DNA from: DATCRE01 sp964235605
GTDB taxonomy: Bacteria > Bacteroidota > Bacteroidia > Cytophagales > Cyclobacteriaceae
Assembly (NCBI GenBank): GCA_964235605.1
Contig: CAXSCR010000008.1
Coordinates: 1-64,000, forward strand
Direction of reading: 5' to 3'
DNA: 64,000 bases
The notes under the pieces were generated by a model. It ran no database searches. It saw only the letters and a program-made list of their open reading frames with translations, and had not been told where the DNA came from. The position numbers and the translations under genes were made by a program. This document shows, in pieces, positions 55,324-64,000 of this stretch (within the stretch, counting starts at the first letter, position 1; the number at the start of each line of letters is the position of its first letter).

Positions 55324-56282
55324 TGGCGTGTGAATAAGGTTTTGTACTTAATGATAAAAAATATAAATCCACCACAAGAAAGCATAGAATAAAAAAACCA
55401 TAGCAATGGTTCGTATGCAAATAGGGTATCAGCTAATAAATAGGTAGTTCCTATATAGCCAAAGACAAAAGCATACAGCAAAATCAAAAACGACTTAGTC
55501 GATTTTGCATAAAAGAAAGCCATAATGCAACCTGCAAACAACAACAAAAGGTATATTAAGTAAACCTGCCCATCAATAAACAAGCCTGCTGTTGTGCCTA
55601 CAAAGAAAATGAGACTACAGAAGTTAACATAGGTAAAAGTGAAATGATCTTTAACAGATTTTTTATCTAAAAACATGGCTACTGTAACAAGCGATAAGCT
55701 AAATACAATTGCCGTAATATGGTGTGATGAGGATGAGAAGAAATTAGCGCTATACCATTTTTGCGGAGACACGTTGATACTCCAAAAAGATGCGAGAGCC
55801 GTTATAGCCATAGATAAAATTCCCAAGTGATCATATCTATACGCGATAAAAAAGAAAAAACCAGCAGTAAATAAGGTACTCGCGCCTAATGCATTATCGA
55901 AAATTTCATATTGAAATTGCAAGTATCCCTGAATTGCAATAGTCAATAAACACCCTAATAAAAGAATATAATCAAAGTAGGGAGAAATTGCCTTAACTTT
56001 AAATTTAGAGTAGGGAACTTGCCTTTTAAATACGTACCAAAAACAAATACCTGTAATAACACAAAGCGCACCGATGCTGATTACATGCCCGAGATCACCA
56101 ATATTCTGGTAAATCAAAATTCCAAGTCCGGTAGTTAAGAGCATTACTCCTAAGTAGAGCAGCATGCGCAGTTCATAGAAAACGGAAACTAATTTTCCGG
56201 AAGCTATGGGCTCTATTGCCTTGTATTGCGCTTCGGTAATTAAAGTTTTATCAAATAATTCTTTGGGTAGATCTTTAATCAT
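55320..56282 (-). CDS. DUF2157-like polytopic membrane protein
   Basis: This 320-residue protein has an N-terminal segment (FDKTLITEAQYKAIEPIASG) similar in position and character to its neighbour's, followed by about ten membrane helices. The pair looks like diverged paralogues produced from one transcript, since the stop overlaps the next start. The function of the family is unknown. Confidence 0.75.
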   Translation of the reverse strand: MIKDLPKELFDKTLITEAQYKAIEPIASGKLVSVFYELRMLLYLGVMLLTTGLGILIYQNIGDLGHVISIGALCVITGICFWYVFKRQVPYSKFKVKAISPYFDYILLLGCLLTIAIQGYLQFQYEIFDNALGASTLFTAGFFFFIAYRYDHLGILSMAITALASFWSINVSPQKWYSANFFSSSSHHITAIVFSLSLVTVAMFLDKKSVKDHFTFTYVNFCSLIFFVGTTAGLFIDGQVYLIYLLLLFAGCIMAFFYAKSTKSFLILLYAFVFGYIGTTYLLADTLFAYEPLLWFFYSMLSCGGFIFFIIKYKTLFTRQ

Positions 56283-56442
56283 GGCTGGGGCTTAAATTAT
56301 AATCTCTGTATATAAAGATAATAATCTAAATGAGCTTATTGCTTTATAAAACAGCGTGTTTCATAAAGTTTTAGGCATTTTTAAGGAGAAACTTACGCAG
56401 TAGTTATATAACCACACTCTAATAAGCTAGCGCTAATTACCG

Positions 56443-59373
56443 TTAAAAATTTAAAATAAAATCTTGAAGGTTTTTATTCCTATCGAGGCTCAGTTTTTTA
56501 CGTAAGCGATATCGACTTATCTCAACCCCTCGAACAGAAATATTTAAAAGCTGTGCTATCTCTTTTGTCGAAAGATTCATTCTTAAGTAAGCGCTTAATT
56601 TAATTTCTTGTGGACTTAATGCTGGAAAGGCAGCTTTAAATCGATTAGAAAAATCGCCATGCACACGGTCAAAGTGAAATTGAAATTGCTCCCAGTCTGC
56701 ATCAGCTGAAATATTATTTTCAATATCCTTCATTATCTGATGAAGTTCTTTACGAACTTCGTCATTTGAGCTTTTCTTAATGATGTGACCGAGGTCTGTC
56801 TTAATGCCTGTTATAAATTCATTTTTATTTAACAAGTGCATAGTCGAAGTAGCCAACTCATTATTCATGTGTCGTAAATCAGACTCAAGTTTATCATTCT
56901 GCAATTTGTTTATCTGATCTTGAGATTGTTGTGAAAGTTTTGAAATTTCATGCTCTTTCTTAAACAATTCCTTTTTTTGTTTCAAAGCCATCATCTTTTG
57001 CTCACGCTGATATTTTCTATCCACTAAATTGAAAGCTGAAAATAATAATGCCATAACCGAAAGCCCATAGAATGAATACGCCCAAATTGATCTATACCAC
57101 GGTGGATTTATGAGAAATGAAAATGTAGTCTCCGTACTTATCTCACCATTGATATTTTTTGCTCTAACATGAAATATATATTGACCTTCTTTTAAGTTGG
57201 TATATTCTTTCAAAGTTTTACTACTCCACTCTCCCCATGTCTTTTCATAGTTATCAAGATAATATTGGTAGAGTAAGTCTGCATCACCTTCATATGAAGT
57301 AGCGGCAAACATAAAATTAATAGAGTTGTTTCTAAATGGTAAATTCGGATAATTAATTTGTTGTTGAACATTCGTTATGGTATCGTTACTAACATAATTA
57401 CCATAAAACAAAACAGAGTCTTTTTCATGTGTAGATGTTACCCTTCGTATCAACGTTTTGAAAATAGATTGCCTGGCTACCCTCATCTTAGGATCATAGT
57501 GTATAAATCCATCTTTAGCACCGAAGAGTACCTGGTTATTCTCTAGTATGGTTATGTTTTCAAGATCATCATTTAAAAACTTTCTGATTTTATTAAATGC
57601 ATTTGCTTCTAACTCATACTTACCGACAGAATTTTTATGAAGTACACCCATGTGCTCAAGTCCAATAAAATAAATATTACCTAAGGCATCTTCCTGCATG
57701 TACCAGATTTGAATATCTTTTCCTAAGATGGAGGAGAAGAGTTCATCAGAAATAAATTTATCGTTCTTCTCATCGTATTTATAAACGCCACTTTCTGAGG
57801 TGAATAGTAATTCGTTACCTATCTTAAAGACATTAACAAGACGATTTGAAGGAAAGCCTTTTGTGTGGCCATAGTAAGCTACGTTGACAATACTATCTCG
57901 CGTTTTATTTAAGGAAATTTTATATGCGCCCTTATATCCATGAGTAACCCAAATATTATCTGCCTTGTCCTGCGCCATTACGCGTGAAGACTCAGAAAAA
58001 CCTTTTAACTTTTTTTTAAGTTTCCAGAGTCCTTTTTCCTTTTGATAAAGTTGTAAACCCTTATAAGTACCCTCAATTAGTTTATCAGACTCACCCATTA
58101 AAGGGAGAAAAATCCAAGATCCGGGCTCACTTGAGAGCTGTACTGCACTATTATTTGTAATGCGCATGGCTCCTTTATGCTGTGCTGCTAACAAATTGCC
58201 ACCATATCCCCCAAAATGGTAGACTTGACCGTTGGTGTTCTCAATTAATCTAAAATCATTAAAAGTATTTTCCTTCTTAAGATATAAGCCTGTATTGGTA
58301 CCTAAGTATAGGTTATCGTTATCCAAATATCCTGAATATCCCGTTCCTGGCAGGTCGCTTTGTTCATTAATGAAAGTAAAGGGAGAACCAAGTTCTGCAT
58401 AGGCCAATCCATTGTTATGTCCGATCCATAAATTATTTAAATCATCTTCATATAAACTTAGTACGGTTCTATTCTCAAGCCCCTTGCCACGCGTTAGTTG
58501 CATGATCATTTTTCCGTCTGGTGTTAAAACTAGCAAGCCTTGGTTCTGCGTACCTATAGCAAAATTGCCATTTCGCAATCTTATCATACAGTTTACTATG
58601 GCATTTTTAAAAAACGGTTGTAGTTCTTCGTTCCACGATTTTACTTCCCCATTGTTAAATTCAAATATGCCGTTTTGAGAAGTCGATATAAGGAGTTGAT
58701 TGTTAAGCAAGGGCAAAATTCCAGACACACTACTATGGGAAAAGAATTCGGCCCCCTTAATCAGCTCTATTGTTAAGTCGTTAAGAATACTAATGCCATG
58801 GCTCCCGGTAACATATAATTTTTTATTAACTAAAAAACTAAGATTAATGATACTTTCTTTGACAGCTACCTCCTCAATTCTTTTACCATCATAGATGTAG
58901 ATTGTCGAAAAAGTGCAGAAGTAAACTTTGTCTTGGTCTGTATAAACACTCCACGTTTCATCAATTTTAGATTTATTAACTAACCTATCAGCAAGTGAGG
59001 TATAGATTAGTTGTCCGATGCTATTGGGGAAAAAGTATCCAAAATCGCCCTGGCAACCAACATAAATTCGACCCCGAGAATCAATGGCGACACTTCTTAC
59101 TTTGGTTCTGTTTTTTACACCATATACCTGCCATTGATCTCCATCGAATTCGAGAAGGCCAAAATTGTTAGCAACGTAAATTAATCCGCGTTGCTCTTGT
59201 GTAATGTCCAGATTCTGAATACCTGCTTTATATTCAAGCGTATGAAAATTTCTTACGAATGGTAGACCGGAAATAGGGGATTGAGCTCGGACGTACTCAA
59301 ATAAAACCAGGCTAACTACCCAAAAGATTGCAAATCTTGACCAAAACCCACTTTTACCTATCGACTGATGCAT
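56443..59373 (-). CDS. Two-component-type propeller regulator with Y_Y_Y and LuxR HTH domains
   Basis: This 976-residue protein has an N-terminal signal or anchor (FAIFWVVSLVLFEYVRAQ). Residues ~40-640 form two propeller domains of regulator repeats (NNLWIGHNNGLAYAELG, GLIYVANNFGLLEFDGDQW). A triple-Tyr (Y_Y_Y) domain (~690-765, EGQYIFHVRAKNINGE) and one membrane helix (~772-792) follow. A coiled coil (~797-870) leads to a LuxR-type helix-turn-helix (~910-976, LSPQEIKLSAYLRMNLSTKE). Proteins of this plan sense an extracytoplasmic signal and bind DNA directly. It is divergent from the GH3 gene (271 bp), which may be a target. Confidence 0.88.
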   Translation of the reverse strand: MHQSIGKSGFWSRFAIFWVVSLVLFEYVRAQSPISGLPFVRNFHTLEYKAGIQNLDITQEQRGLIYVANNFGLLEFDGDQWQVYGVKNRTKVRSVAIDSRGRIYVGCQGDFGYFFPNSIGQLIYTSLADRLVNKSKIDETWSVYTDQDKVYFCTFSTIYIYDGKRIEEVAVKESIINLSFLVNKKLYVTGSHGISILNDLTIELIKGAEFFSHSSVSGILPLLNNQLLISTSQNGIFEFNNGEVKSWNEELQPFFKNAIVNCMIRLRNGNFAIGTQNQGLLVLTPDGKMIMQLTRGKGLENRTVLSLYEDDLNNLWIGHNNGLAYAELGSPFTFINEQSDLPGTGYSGYLDNDNLYLGTNTGLYLKKENTFNDFRLIENTNGQVYHFGGYGGNLLAAQHKGAMRITNNSAVQLSSEPGSWIFLPLMGESDKLIEGTYKGLQLYQKEKGLWKLKKKLKGFSESSRVMAQDKADNIWVTHGYKGAYKISLNKTRDSIVNVAYYGHTKGFPSNRLVNVFKIGNELLFTSESGVYKYDEKNDKFISDELFSSILGKDIQIWYMQEDALGNIYFIGLEHMGVLHKNSVGKYELEANAFNKIRKFLNDDLENITILENNQVLFGAKDGFIHYDPKMRVARQSIFKTLIRRVTSTHEKDSVLFYGNYVSNDTITNVQQQINYPNLPFRNNSINFMFAATSYEGDADLLYQYYLDNYEKTWGEWSSKTLKEYTNLKEGQYIFHVRAKNINGEISTETTFSFLINPPWYRSIWAYSFYGLSVMALLFSAFNLVDRKYQREQKMMALKQKKELFKKEHEISKLSQQSQDQINKLQNDKLESDLRHMNNELATSTMHLLNKNEFITGIKTDLGHIIKKSSNDEVRKELHQIMKDIENNISADADWEQFQFHFDRVHGDFSNRFKAAFPALSPQEIKLSAYLRMNLSTKEIAQLLNISVRGVEISRYRLRKKLSLDRNKNLQDFILNF

Positions 59374-59575
59374 CTTGAGATGGAAAACGTTGTAATAAAT
59401 TTAGCAGGAAAATTGTGTTTTCGCTAGAGAAAAGGTTATTGAAGAAAACACGGTGTAATTTTGATTGAATAGTATTTATAAGGTTTTCAGGAAAAAATAC
59501 CAAATTGCAGCACTATTGGGCAATTATATTAGTGCAGGAATTTAATAACACTATGAGGTGCAGTTTCGAATTCCG

Positions 59576-59608
59576 CTTGGCGGTTTATATATACTACCAA
59601 TAGCTTTG
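59576..59608 (+). promoter_or_regulatory. Candidate Bacteroidota-type promoter for the GH3 gene
   Basis: CTTG at 59576-59579 and, 21 bp later, TAGCTTTG at 59601-59608, an exact match to TAnnTTTG. The start codon is 37 bp downstream. Confidence 0.5.
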
Positions 59609-59644
59609 TTTAACTAGAACGATTTTTTTAATTAACAATTCAGT

Positions 59645-61921
59645 ATGATTAGCAAATTTAGACTGGGGTTGCAAGTTGTAACCATTGCCATTTCTTTTAC
59701 ATCATTTGGACAACAAATAAGTCAGGGTACTGTACTACCAAGCATTAAAAATAAGGATAAAATTGAAGCTTTGTTAACCAAAATGACCCTTGAAGAAAAA
59801 GCGGGGCAGCTTAATTTTATTGTTGGAGAAACTATTATTACAGGCCCGACCACATTCACATTAACTTCAGAGAAATTTGATTCACTTATTCGTCAGGGAA
59901 AAATAACTGGCCTTTTTAATGTTCATGGAGCTGCCTATACAGCGAAACTTCAGAAGATTGCAGTTAAAGAATCACGTCTTGGCATACCACTATTGTTTGG
60001 TGCAGATATTATTCATGGATTTAAAACCGTGACACCAATACCTTTAGGAGAGTCGGCAAGCTGGGATGTGCCATTGATTGAAAAATCGGCGAGAATGGCC
60101 GCCCGCGAATCTACATCATCTGGCATCAATTTAAATTTTGCACCTATGGTAGATATATCACGCGAACCAAGGTGGGGTCGAATTTCTGAAGGTGCTGGTG
60201 AAGATGCCTATTTAGGTTCACTCATAAGTGTGGCTCGTATTAAAGGCTATCAAGGCGATAACCTCGCAGACCCATCAACCCTGGCTGCCTGTTTAAAACA
60301 CTTTATTGGTTATGGTGCTGCCGAAGCCGGCCGTGACTATAACACAGTTGACATATCAGATCGTGTTCTTAGAGAAACTTATTTGCCTCCATTTAAAGCG
60401 GGTATAGCTGCGGGCGCAGCTGCCGTAATGCCATCGTTCAATGAATTAGATGGAAAACCTTCAACAGGTAATAAACATCTACTCACTGATATTTTACGAA
60501 ATGAGCTTCAATTTAAAGGACTAGTTATTTCTGATTATGGCGCAGTTGGCGAAATTATAAGACACGGAGCAGCTGCTAATAATGTAGAGGCAACAAAACT
60601 ATCACTTGAAGCGGGTAATGAAATAGATATGATGTCTTCTCTATACGGTTCTCAAATCCCTGAAATGGTAAAGGCAGGGCAACTAGGTCAAAAATATTTA
60701 GATAATGCGGTGAGAAGCGTTTTGCGATTAAAGTATGATCTTGGATTATTTGATAACCCTTATCTTTATTCAAATGAGAAACGAGAAAAAAAGGAGGTAA
60801 GGTCAGCTGAAAACATAGCGATTGCTAGAGATGTTGCTAAGCGCTCTATCGTCTTATTGAAGAATGAAAAACAACTTCTTCCTATTAAAAATACCTTTAA
60901 GAAAATTGCTGTAATCGGGCCTTTGGCAGATAATAAAGAAGACATGAATGGATCTTGGTCATTCTTTGGCGAAGCTAAAGATCCTATAACTATATTAGAA
61001 GGTATCAAATCAAGAGCACCTAAAGAAACACAGGTAACTTATCATGTAGGTTGCAGTGCTTATGATAATAAAACTGATAAATTTCCTGAAGTTGTACGCA
61101 TGGCCAGTCAAGCTGATCTTATCATATTAGCCGTTGGTGAAACGGCGGTAATGAATGGCGAAGGCGCTTCACGCTCTGACATTGGTTTACCAGGGGCACA
61201 ACAAGCACTTGTTGAAGCTATAGCTAAAACTGGTAAGCCGATTGTTGTGGTGTTGCTAAATGGAAGGCCACTTGCTATTGAATGGATTGACCAAAATATT
61301 CCTGCCATCGTGGAGTCATGGACTTTAGGATCAGAAGCAGGGAATGCATTAGCGGATGTTTTGTTTGGTGATTATAATCCTTCAGGCAAACTTCCTATTT
61401 CTTTTCCACGAAACGAAGGTCAAATTCCAATTTATTATAACCATAAAACTACAGGTAGACCATACTCTGGCGATTACAAAGAGCCTGCAGATAAACGCGT
61501 ATATAGTTCTAAGTACCGTGATGTTAAAAACTCGCCATTGTACGCGTTTGGATACGGATTGAGCTATACCACATTTGCGTATTCAGACTTAACTTTAAGC
61601 AACGATAAACTAAACAAGGATGGAAATCTAGAAGCATCGGTTACCGTAAAGAACGCCGGGTCTTATGATGGAGAAGAGGTGATTCAATTATACATCCGTG
61701 ATGTAGTTGGCAGTGTTACCAGGCCTGTAAGAGAGTTAAAAGGCTTTCAAAAAGTTTTCTTTAAAGTTGGTGAATCTAAAAAGATAACCTTTACTATAAC
61801 GCCCAGTGATCTTGAATTTTACAGAGCTGACATGAGCTGGGGCATTGAACCGGGAGTCTTCGAAGTCTTTATCGGCGGAAATTCTGATGCAGAATTAAAG
61901 CGTGATTTCGAACTACAATAG
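59645..61921 (+). CDS. bglX: Glycoside hydrolase family 3 beta-glucosidase (BglX-like)
   Basis: This 758-residue protein has a signal peptide (FTSFGQ). The GH3 N-terminal barrel shows KMTLEEKAGQL, GIPLLFGADIIHGF, FAPMVDISREPRWGR, CLKHFIGYG and the nucleophile Asp297 in GLVISDYGA. The GH3 C-terminal domain carries the acid/base Glu region (NGEGASRSDIGLPG), and a fibronectin-type domain covers the last ~90 residues (FAYSDLTLS, GEEVIQLYIRD). It is predicted to be a periplasmic or secreted exo-acting beta-glucosidase or xylosidase; the bglX name reflects architecture, not tested substrate. Confidence 0.93.
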   Translation: MISKFRLGLQVVTIAISFTSFGQQISQGTVLPSIKNKDKIEALLTKMTLEEKAGQLNFIVGETIITGPTTFTLTSEKFDSLIRQGKITGLFNVHGAAYTAKLQKIAVKESRLGIPLLFGADIIHGFKTVTPIPLGESASWDVPLIEKSARMAARESTSSGINLNFAPMVDISREPRWGRISEGAGEDAYLGSLISVARIKGYQGDNLADPSTLAACLKHFIGYGAAEAGRDYNTVDISDRVLRETYLPPFKAGIAAGAAAVMPSFNELDGKPSTGNKHLLTDILRNELQFKGLVISDYGAVGEIIRHGAAANNVEATKLSLEAGNEIDMMSSLYGSQIPEMVKAGQLGQKYLDNAVRSVLRLKYDLGLFDNPYLYSNEKREKKEVRSAENIAIARDVAKRSIVLLKNEKQLLPIKNTFKKIAVIGPLADNKEDMNGSWSFFGEAKDPITILEGIKSRAPKETQVTYHVGCSAYDNKTDKFPEVVRMASQADLIILAVGETAVMNGEGASRSDIGLPGAQQALVEAIAKTGKPIVVVLLNGRPLAIEWIDQNIPAIVESWTLGSEAGNALADVLFGDYNPSGKLPISFPRNEGQIPIYYNHKTTGRPYSGDYKEPADKRVYSSKYRDVKNSPLYAFGYGLSYTTFAYSDLTLSNDKLNKDGNLEASVTVKNAGSYDGEEVIQLYIRDVVGSVTRPVRELKGFQKVFFKVGESKKITFTITPSDLEFYRADMSWGIEPGVFEVFIGGNSDAELKRDFELQ

Positions 61922-61939
61922 ACTTACGAAGCTACATCA

Positions 61940-61971
61940 AAAAAAACGGGTTGATCAAAGTCAACCCTTTA
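61940..61971 (+). terminator. Rho-independent terminator after the GH3 gene
   Basis: GGGTTGA (61948-61954) and TCAACCC (61961-61967) form a 7-bp stem with a TCAAAG loop. An A-run precedes it and TTT follows, 26 bp after the stop. Confidence 0.75.
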
Positions 61972-62157
61972 GATGGTCTATAAAATCAGGACACAAAATT
62001 AACTTAAGTGTGTATTCTCATTAAAAAGAGAAAAAAGCTACGCATAACAAGTACGATGCAAAATTCAAGCAAGAAGCTTTAATTAAATTAATTTAGGGGC
62101 TAAGAATAGATTACAAATTCAGCACCTTTGCAGTGGTAGGAGGTATCTTGGCTTGGT

Positions 62158-62337
62158 TTATGTTTCCAATAGAATTTTGCTCAACGTGCCATCATGGCGA
62201 CTTACGGCGATATGCAGGAAACGATTAGCATCACACAGGTACTTACTATAAATGCCATCAACAATGGGCGCTGAAGAATAACCCCTGTTTGAACTAGAAA
62301 CAGGAAGATTCAGGTTGAAAAGAACTCGGTTAAAATA
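62158..62337 (-). pseudogene. Unassigned coding relic downstream of the TonB receptor
   Basis: The minus strand has a 59-codon open stretch without a start codon, including NLPVSSSNRGYSSAPIVDG and RFLHIAVSRHDGTLSKILLE, ending at a stop at 62158. The composition looks coding, but no family is recognised. It may be the truncated end of a gene once downstream of the receptor. The other ~230 bp of this intergenic region hold only the GH3 terminator. Confidence 0.35.
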
Positions 62338-62377
62338 TTAATACTTTAATTTTTACTGGTTATGTTATGTAAGTCTA

Positions 62378-64000
62378 TTAAAACTGTACTTGTAAAGATA
62401 TGTTTGGTATGATTGGAAAGAGAGACACTGATTTTACGGCTTTTCTAACATAACCATTATCAGTTTCTGTTTTCACGTAGTAATAGTATGGGTTTTTGCG
62501 ATTATATGCATTGTACACACCAAATTCAAATACGCCGGAAAATCTTTTAAATACCCTGATATTTTTCGAAAATGAAATATCCAGTCGGTGGTAATTTAAC
62601 ATTCGTATTGAATTTCGCGGGCCACCGATGAACAACTGTGAAGAAAATGCAGAGTTATAGTGTTCTGCCTTGCTACCGCTCTTACCGTTGCTATAATTCA
62701 AATCTACATCGTTGTAGGTCAGTATTGGTAGAGTTACGGGACGACCTGTTCTGAATACCCAGTTGAGTCCAACTGACCATTTGGTTGTAATCTTTTGTGA
62801 ACCACTAAGTATAATACTATGACGTATATCCTGTGTTGCATTAAACCAATTCCCACTGTTCAGAGCCTCAAATTTGTTTTTTACATGACCCCATGTGTAA
62901 CCCGCCAAGCCAGTAAAATCGCCAGCTTTCTTCTGAACTGTCAATTCAAAACCATATGCATATCCACGTCCTGTGATAAACGTATTTTCCCATTGACTAG
63001 CATACGAAAATGGATTAAGAAAAGAAGTTGAACTGAAGCCGTCACGGTAGGCAATGATACGGTTCATTTGTTTATAAAAGACTTCAGCAGTAAACATAAT
63101 AGGATCTGCTTCTTTATTTTTAGTATTCGTATAGGTCAGCGAATATTGATCTGACGTCTGGGGTGCCATCCTCGCAGTAGCGGGTATCCAAATGTTTACT
63201 GGCATACCAAGGCCAGCGTTTGTTAGTAAATGAACAGGCTGCACCATGCGACTATAGGAGGCATTTACTGATGACTGTGAGTTTATGTTATACTTTATGA
63301 TGATACGTGGCTCTACGGCTGAGTACACCTTGCCTGGAGTTATAAACCAGCTGTTTCTGAGACCAAGGTTAAAAGACAATTTTTCACTTGTTTCAATATC
63401 GGCTTCAGCATGTATATTCATTTCATGCATATGCGATAACGGAATATTCCGAAATGTTAACGTTGTGTCATAGTCTTTATAGAACAGAGAAGAGGGTGCA
63501 AACCTGTGAGCAGTGTATTGCATGCCACCTTTTAAAACAATATTGTCATTTATTGACACGTCAGCCTGTTGGCGTATATACAAATCGTTGATTGATGAGT
63601 TAAGTATTGACTCTTCATTAATTTCTTTGTTCTTTAAAATATTTTTAAAGTTCATTTCATATCCGGTATACCCTGCCTGTACAATTTGGTTGAACTTGCC
63701 TACTGGCCGCTCCCAAACAATGTTGGCTGATTTATTTTTCCAGGTAACACGGCCTTCGTTGTAAATACCGATATTTTCATCCTTCAAAATGGAAAAAAAA
63801 GTGTCTCGGTCACCGTAGATATTAAATGAAATTTTATTTCTTTTTAACCTCCAGTAGAGCTTTGCATTCAAATCTAAAAAATTAACGCTCTGTACGTTTT
63901 GGTTACCTGATAATAGATTGGCAGATGAAATTAATGCGTCAGCATAGGTTCTTCTTGCAGCCACCATAAATGATAGTTTCTTGCGTACGATCGGCACCTC
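62378..64000 (-). CDS. TonB-dependent receptor, C-terminal part (runs off the window)
   Basis: At least 540 residues of an outer-membrane TonB-dependent receptor barrel. VRKKLSFMVAARRTYADAL at the visible start is the segment that follows the plug in these receptors. Alternating strands follow (YTWGHVKNKFEALN, SVGLNWVFRTGRPVTLP), ending in NISLQVQF with the terminal aromatic needed for barrel insertion. The frame is open at the right edge, so the plug and carboxypeptidase-like N-terminus lie outside. The substrate is not known. Confidence 0.88.
   Translation of the reverse strand, partial: EVPIVRKKLSFMVAARRTYADALISSANLLSGNQNVQSVNFLDLNAKLYWRLKRNKISFNIYGDRDTFFSILKDENIGIYNEGRVTWKNKSANIVWERPVGKFNQIVQAGYTGYEMNFKNILKNKEINEESILNSSINDLYIRQQADVSINDNIVLKGGMQYTAHRFAPSSLFYKDYDTTLTFRNIPLSHMHEMNIHAEADIETSEKLSFNLGLRNSWFITPGKVYSAVEPRIIIKYNINSQSSVNASYSRMVQPVHLLTNAGLGMPVNIWIPATARMAPQTSDQYSLTYTNTKNKEADPIMFTAEVFYKQMNRIIAYRDGFSSTSFLNPFSYASQWENTFITGRGYAYGFELTVQKKAGDFTGLAGYTWGHVKNKFEALNSGNWFNATQDIRHSIILSGSQKITTKWSVGLNWVFRTGRPVTLPILTYNDVDLNYSNGKSGSKAEHYNSAFSSQLFIGGPRNSIRMLNYHRLDISFSKNIRVFKRFSGVFEFGVYNAYNRKNPYYYYVKTETDNGYVRKAVKSVSLFPIIPNISLQVQF

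Overview
The window reads as chromosomal DNA of a Bacteroidota, most likely a member of Cytophagales. The evidence is low GC, a very long C25 (gingipain-like) protein with a type IX secretion (T9SS) sorting tail, a TonB-dependent receptor, a triple-Y/LuxR propeller regulator, GIN/PspC proteins, a DUF4918 glycosylase, and a few promoter candidates of the TAnnTTTG type. No rRNA, tRNA, CRISPR array or prophage was seen. A run of 100 Ns (18027-18126) is an assembly gap inside a repeat array.

Layout. 1-5.0 kb (minus strand): a damaged histidine phosphatase, a paired M16 protease (inactive plus catalytic subunit) and an M28 peptidase. 5.1-10.1 kb (minus): UPF1-like helicase, SMUG2-like glycosylase and a membrane patatin. 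10.4-13.6 kb: a stand-alone AddA/RecB-like helicase-nuclease, followed by degenerate repeats and a twice-frameshifted relic of a VWA-family protein. 15.0-21.1 kb: parE and parC (topoisomerase IV), separated by an IS200/RAYT-type Y1 transposase and an array of REP-like hairpins, including an exact 146-bp duplication that carries a copy of the parC start. 21.3-28.9 kb: OmpA-like protein, N-terminal transketolase half, acyltransferase, a 283-bp IS-derived element with terminal inverted repeats, then bcp, M23 peptidase and FAH-family hydrolase (minus), and M48 peptidase. 29.1-41.5 kb: ThuA/sugar dehydrogenase/cytochrome c fusion lipoprotein, PAP2 phosphatase, ceramidase-like hydrolase, C25/T9SS giant, second acyltransferase. 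42.0-47.6 kb (plus): PadR regulator, PspC/GIN membrane protein, small secreted protein, ECF sigma factor, anti-sigma-like protein and a beta-barrel protein, apparently an envelope-sensing module. 47.6-53.5 kb: small membrane protein, TetR regulator, lipoprotein, LysM protein with a cotranscribed unknown, NfeD-type membrane protease, single-domain response regulator. 53.5-54.1 kb is intergenic and holds two consecutive near-perfect 20-bp hairpins. 54.1-64 kb: two DUF2157-like membrane proteins, the triple-Y/LuxR regulator, a GH3 glycosidase and the 3' part of a TonB-dependent receptor running off the right edge.

Most genes are housekeeping or envelope functions. The unusual content lies in the intergenic regions: the parE-parC REP array, the hairpin pair near 53.7 kb, and several relics (VWA C-terminus, IS-derived element, T9SS tail, an ORF with one internal TGA). 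All functional calls rest on reading motifs in the translated sequence; no database search was possible.
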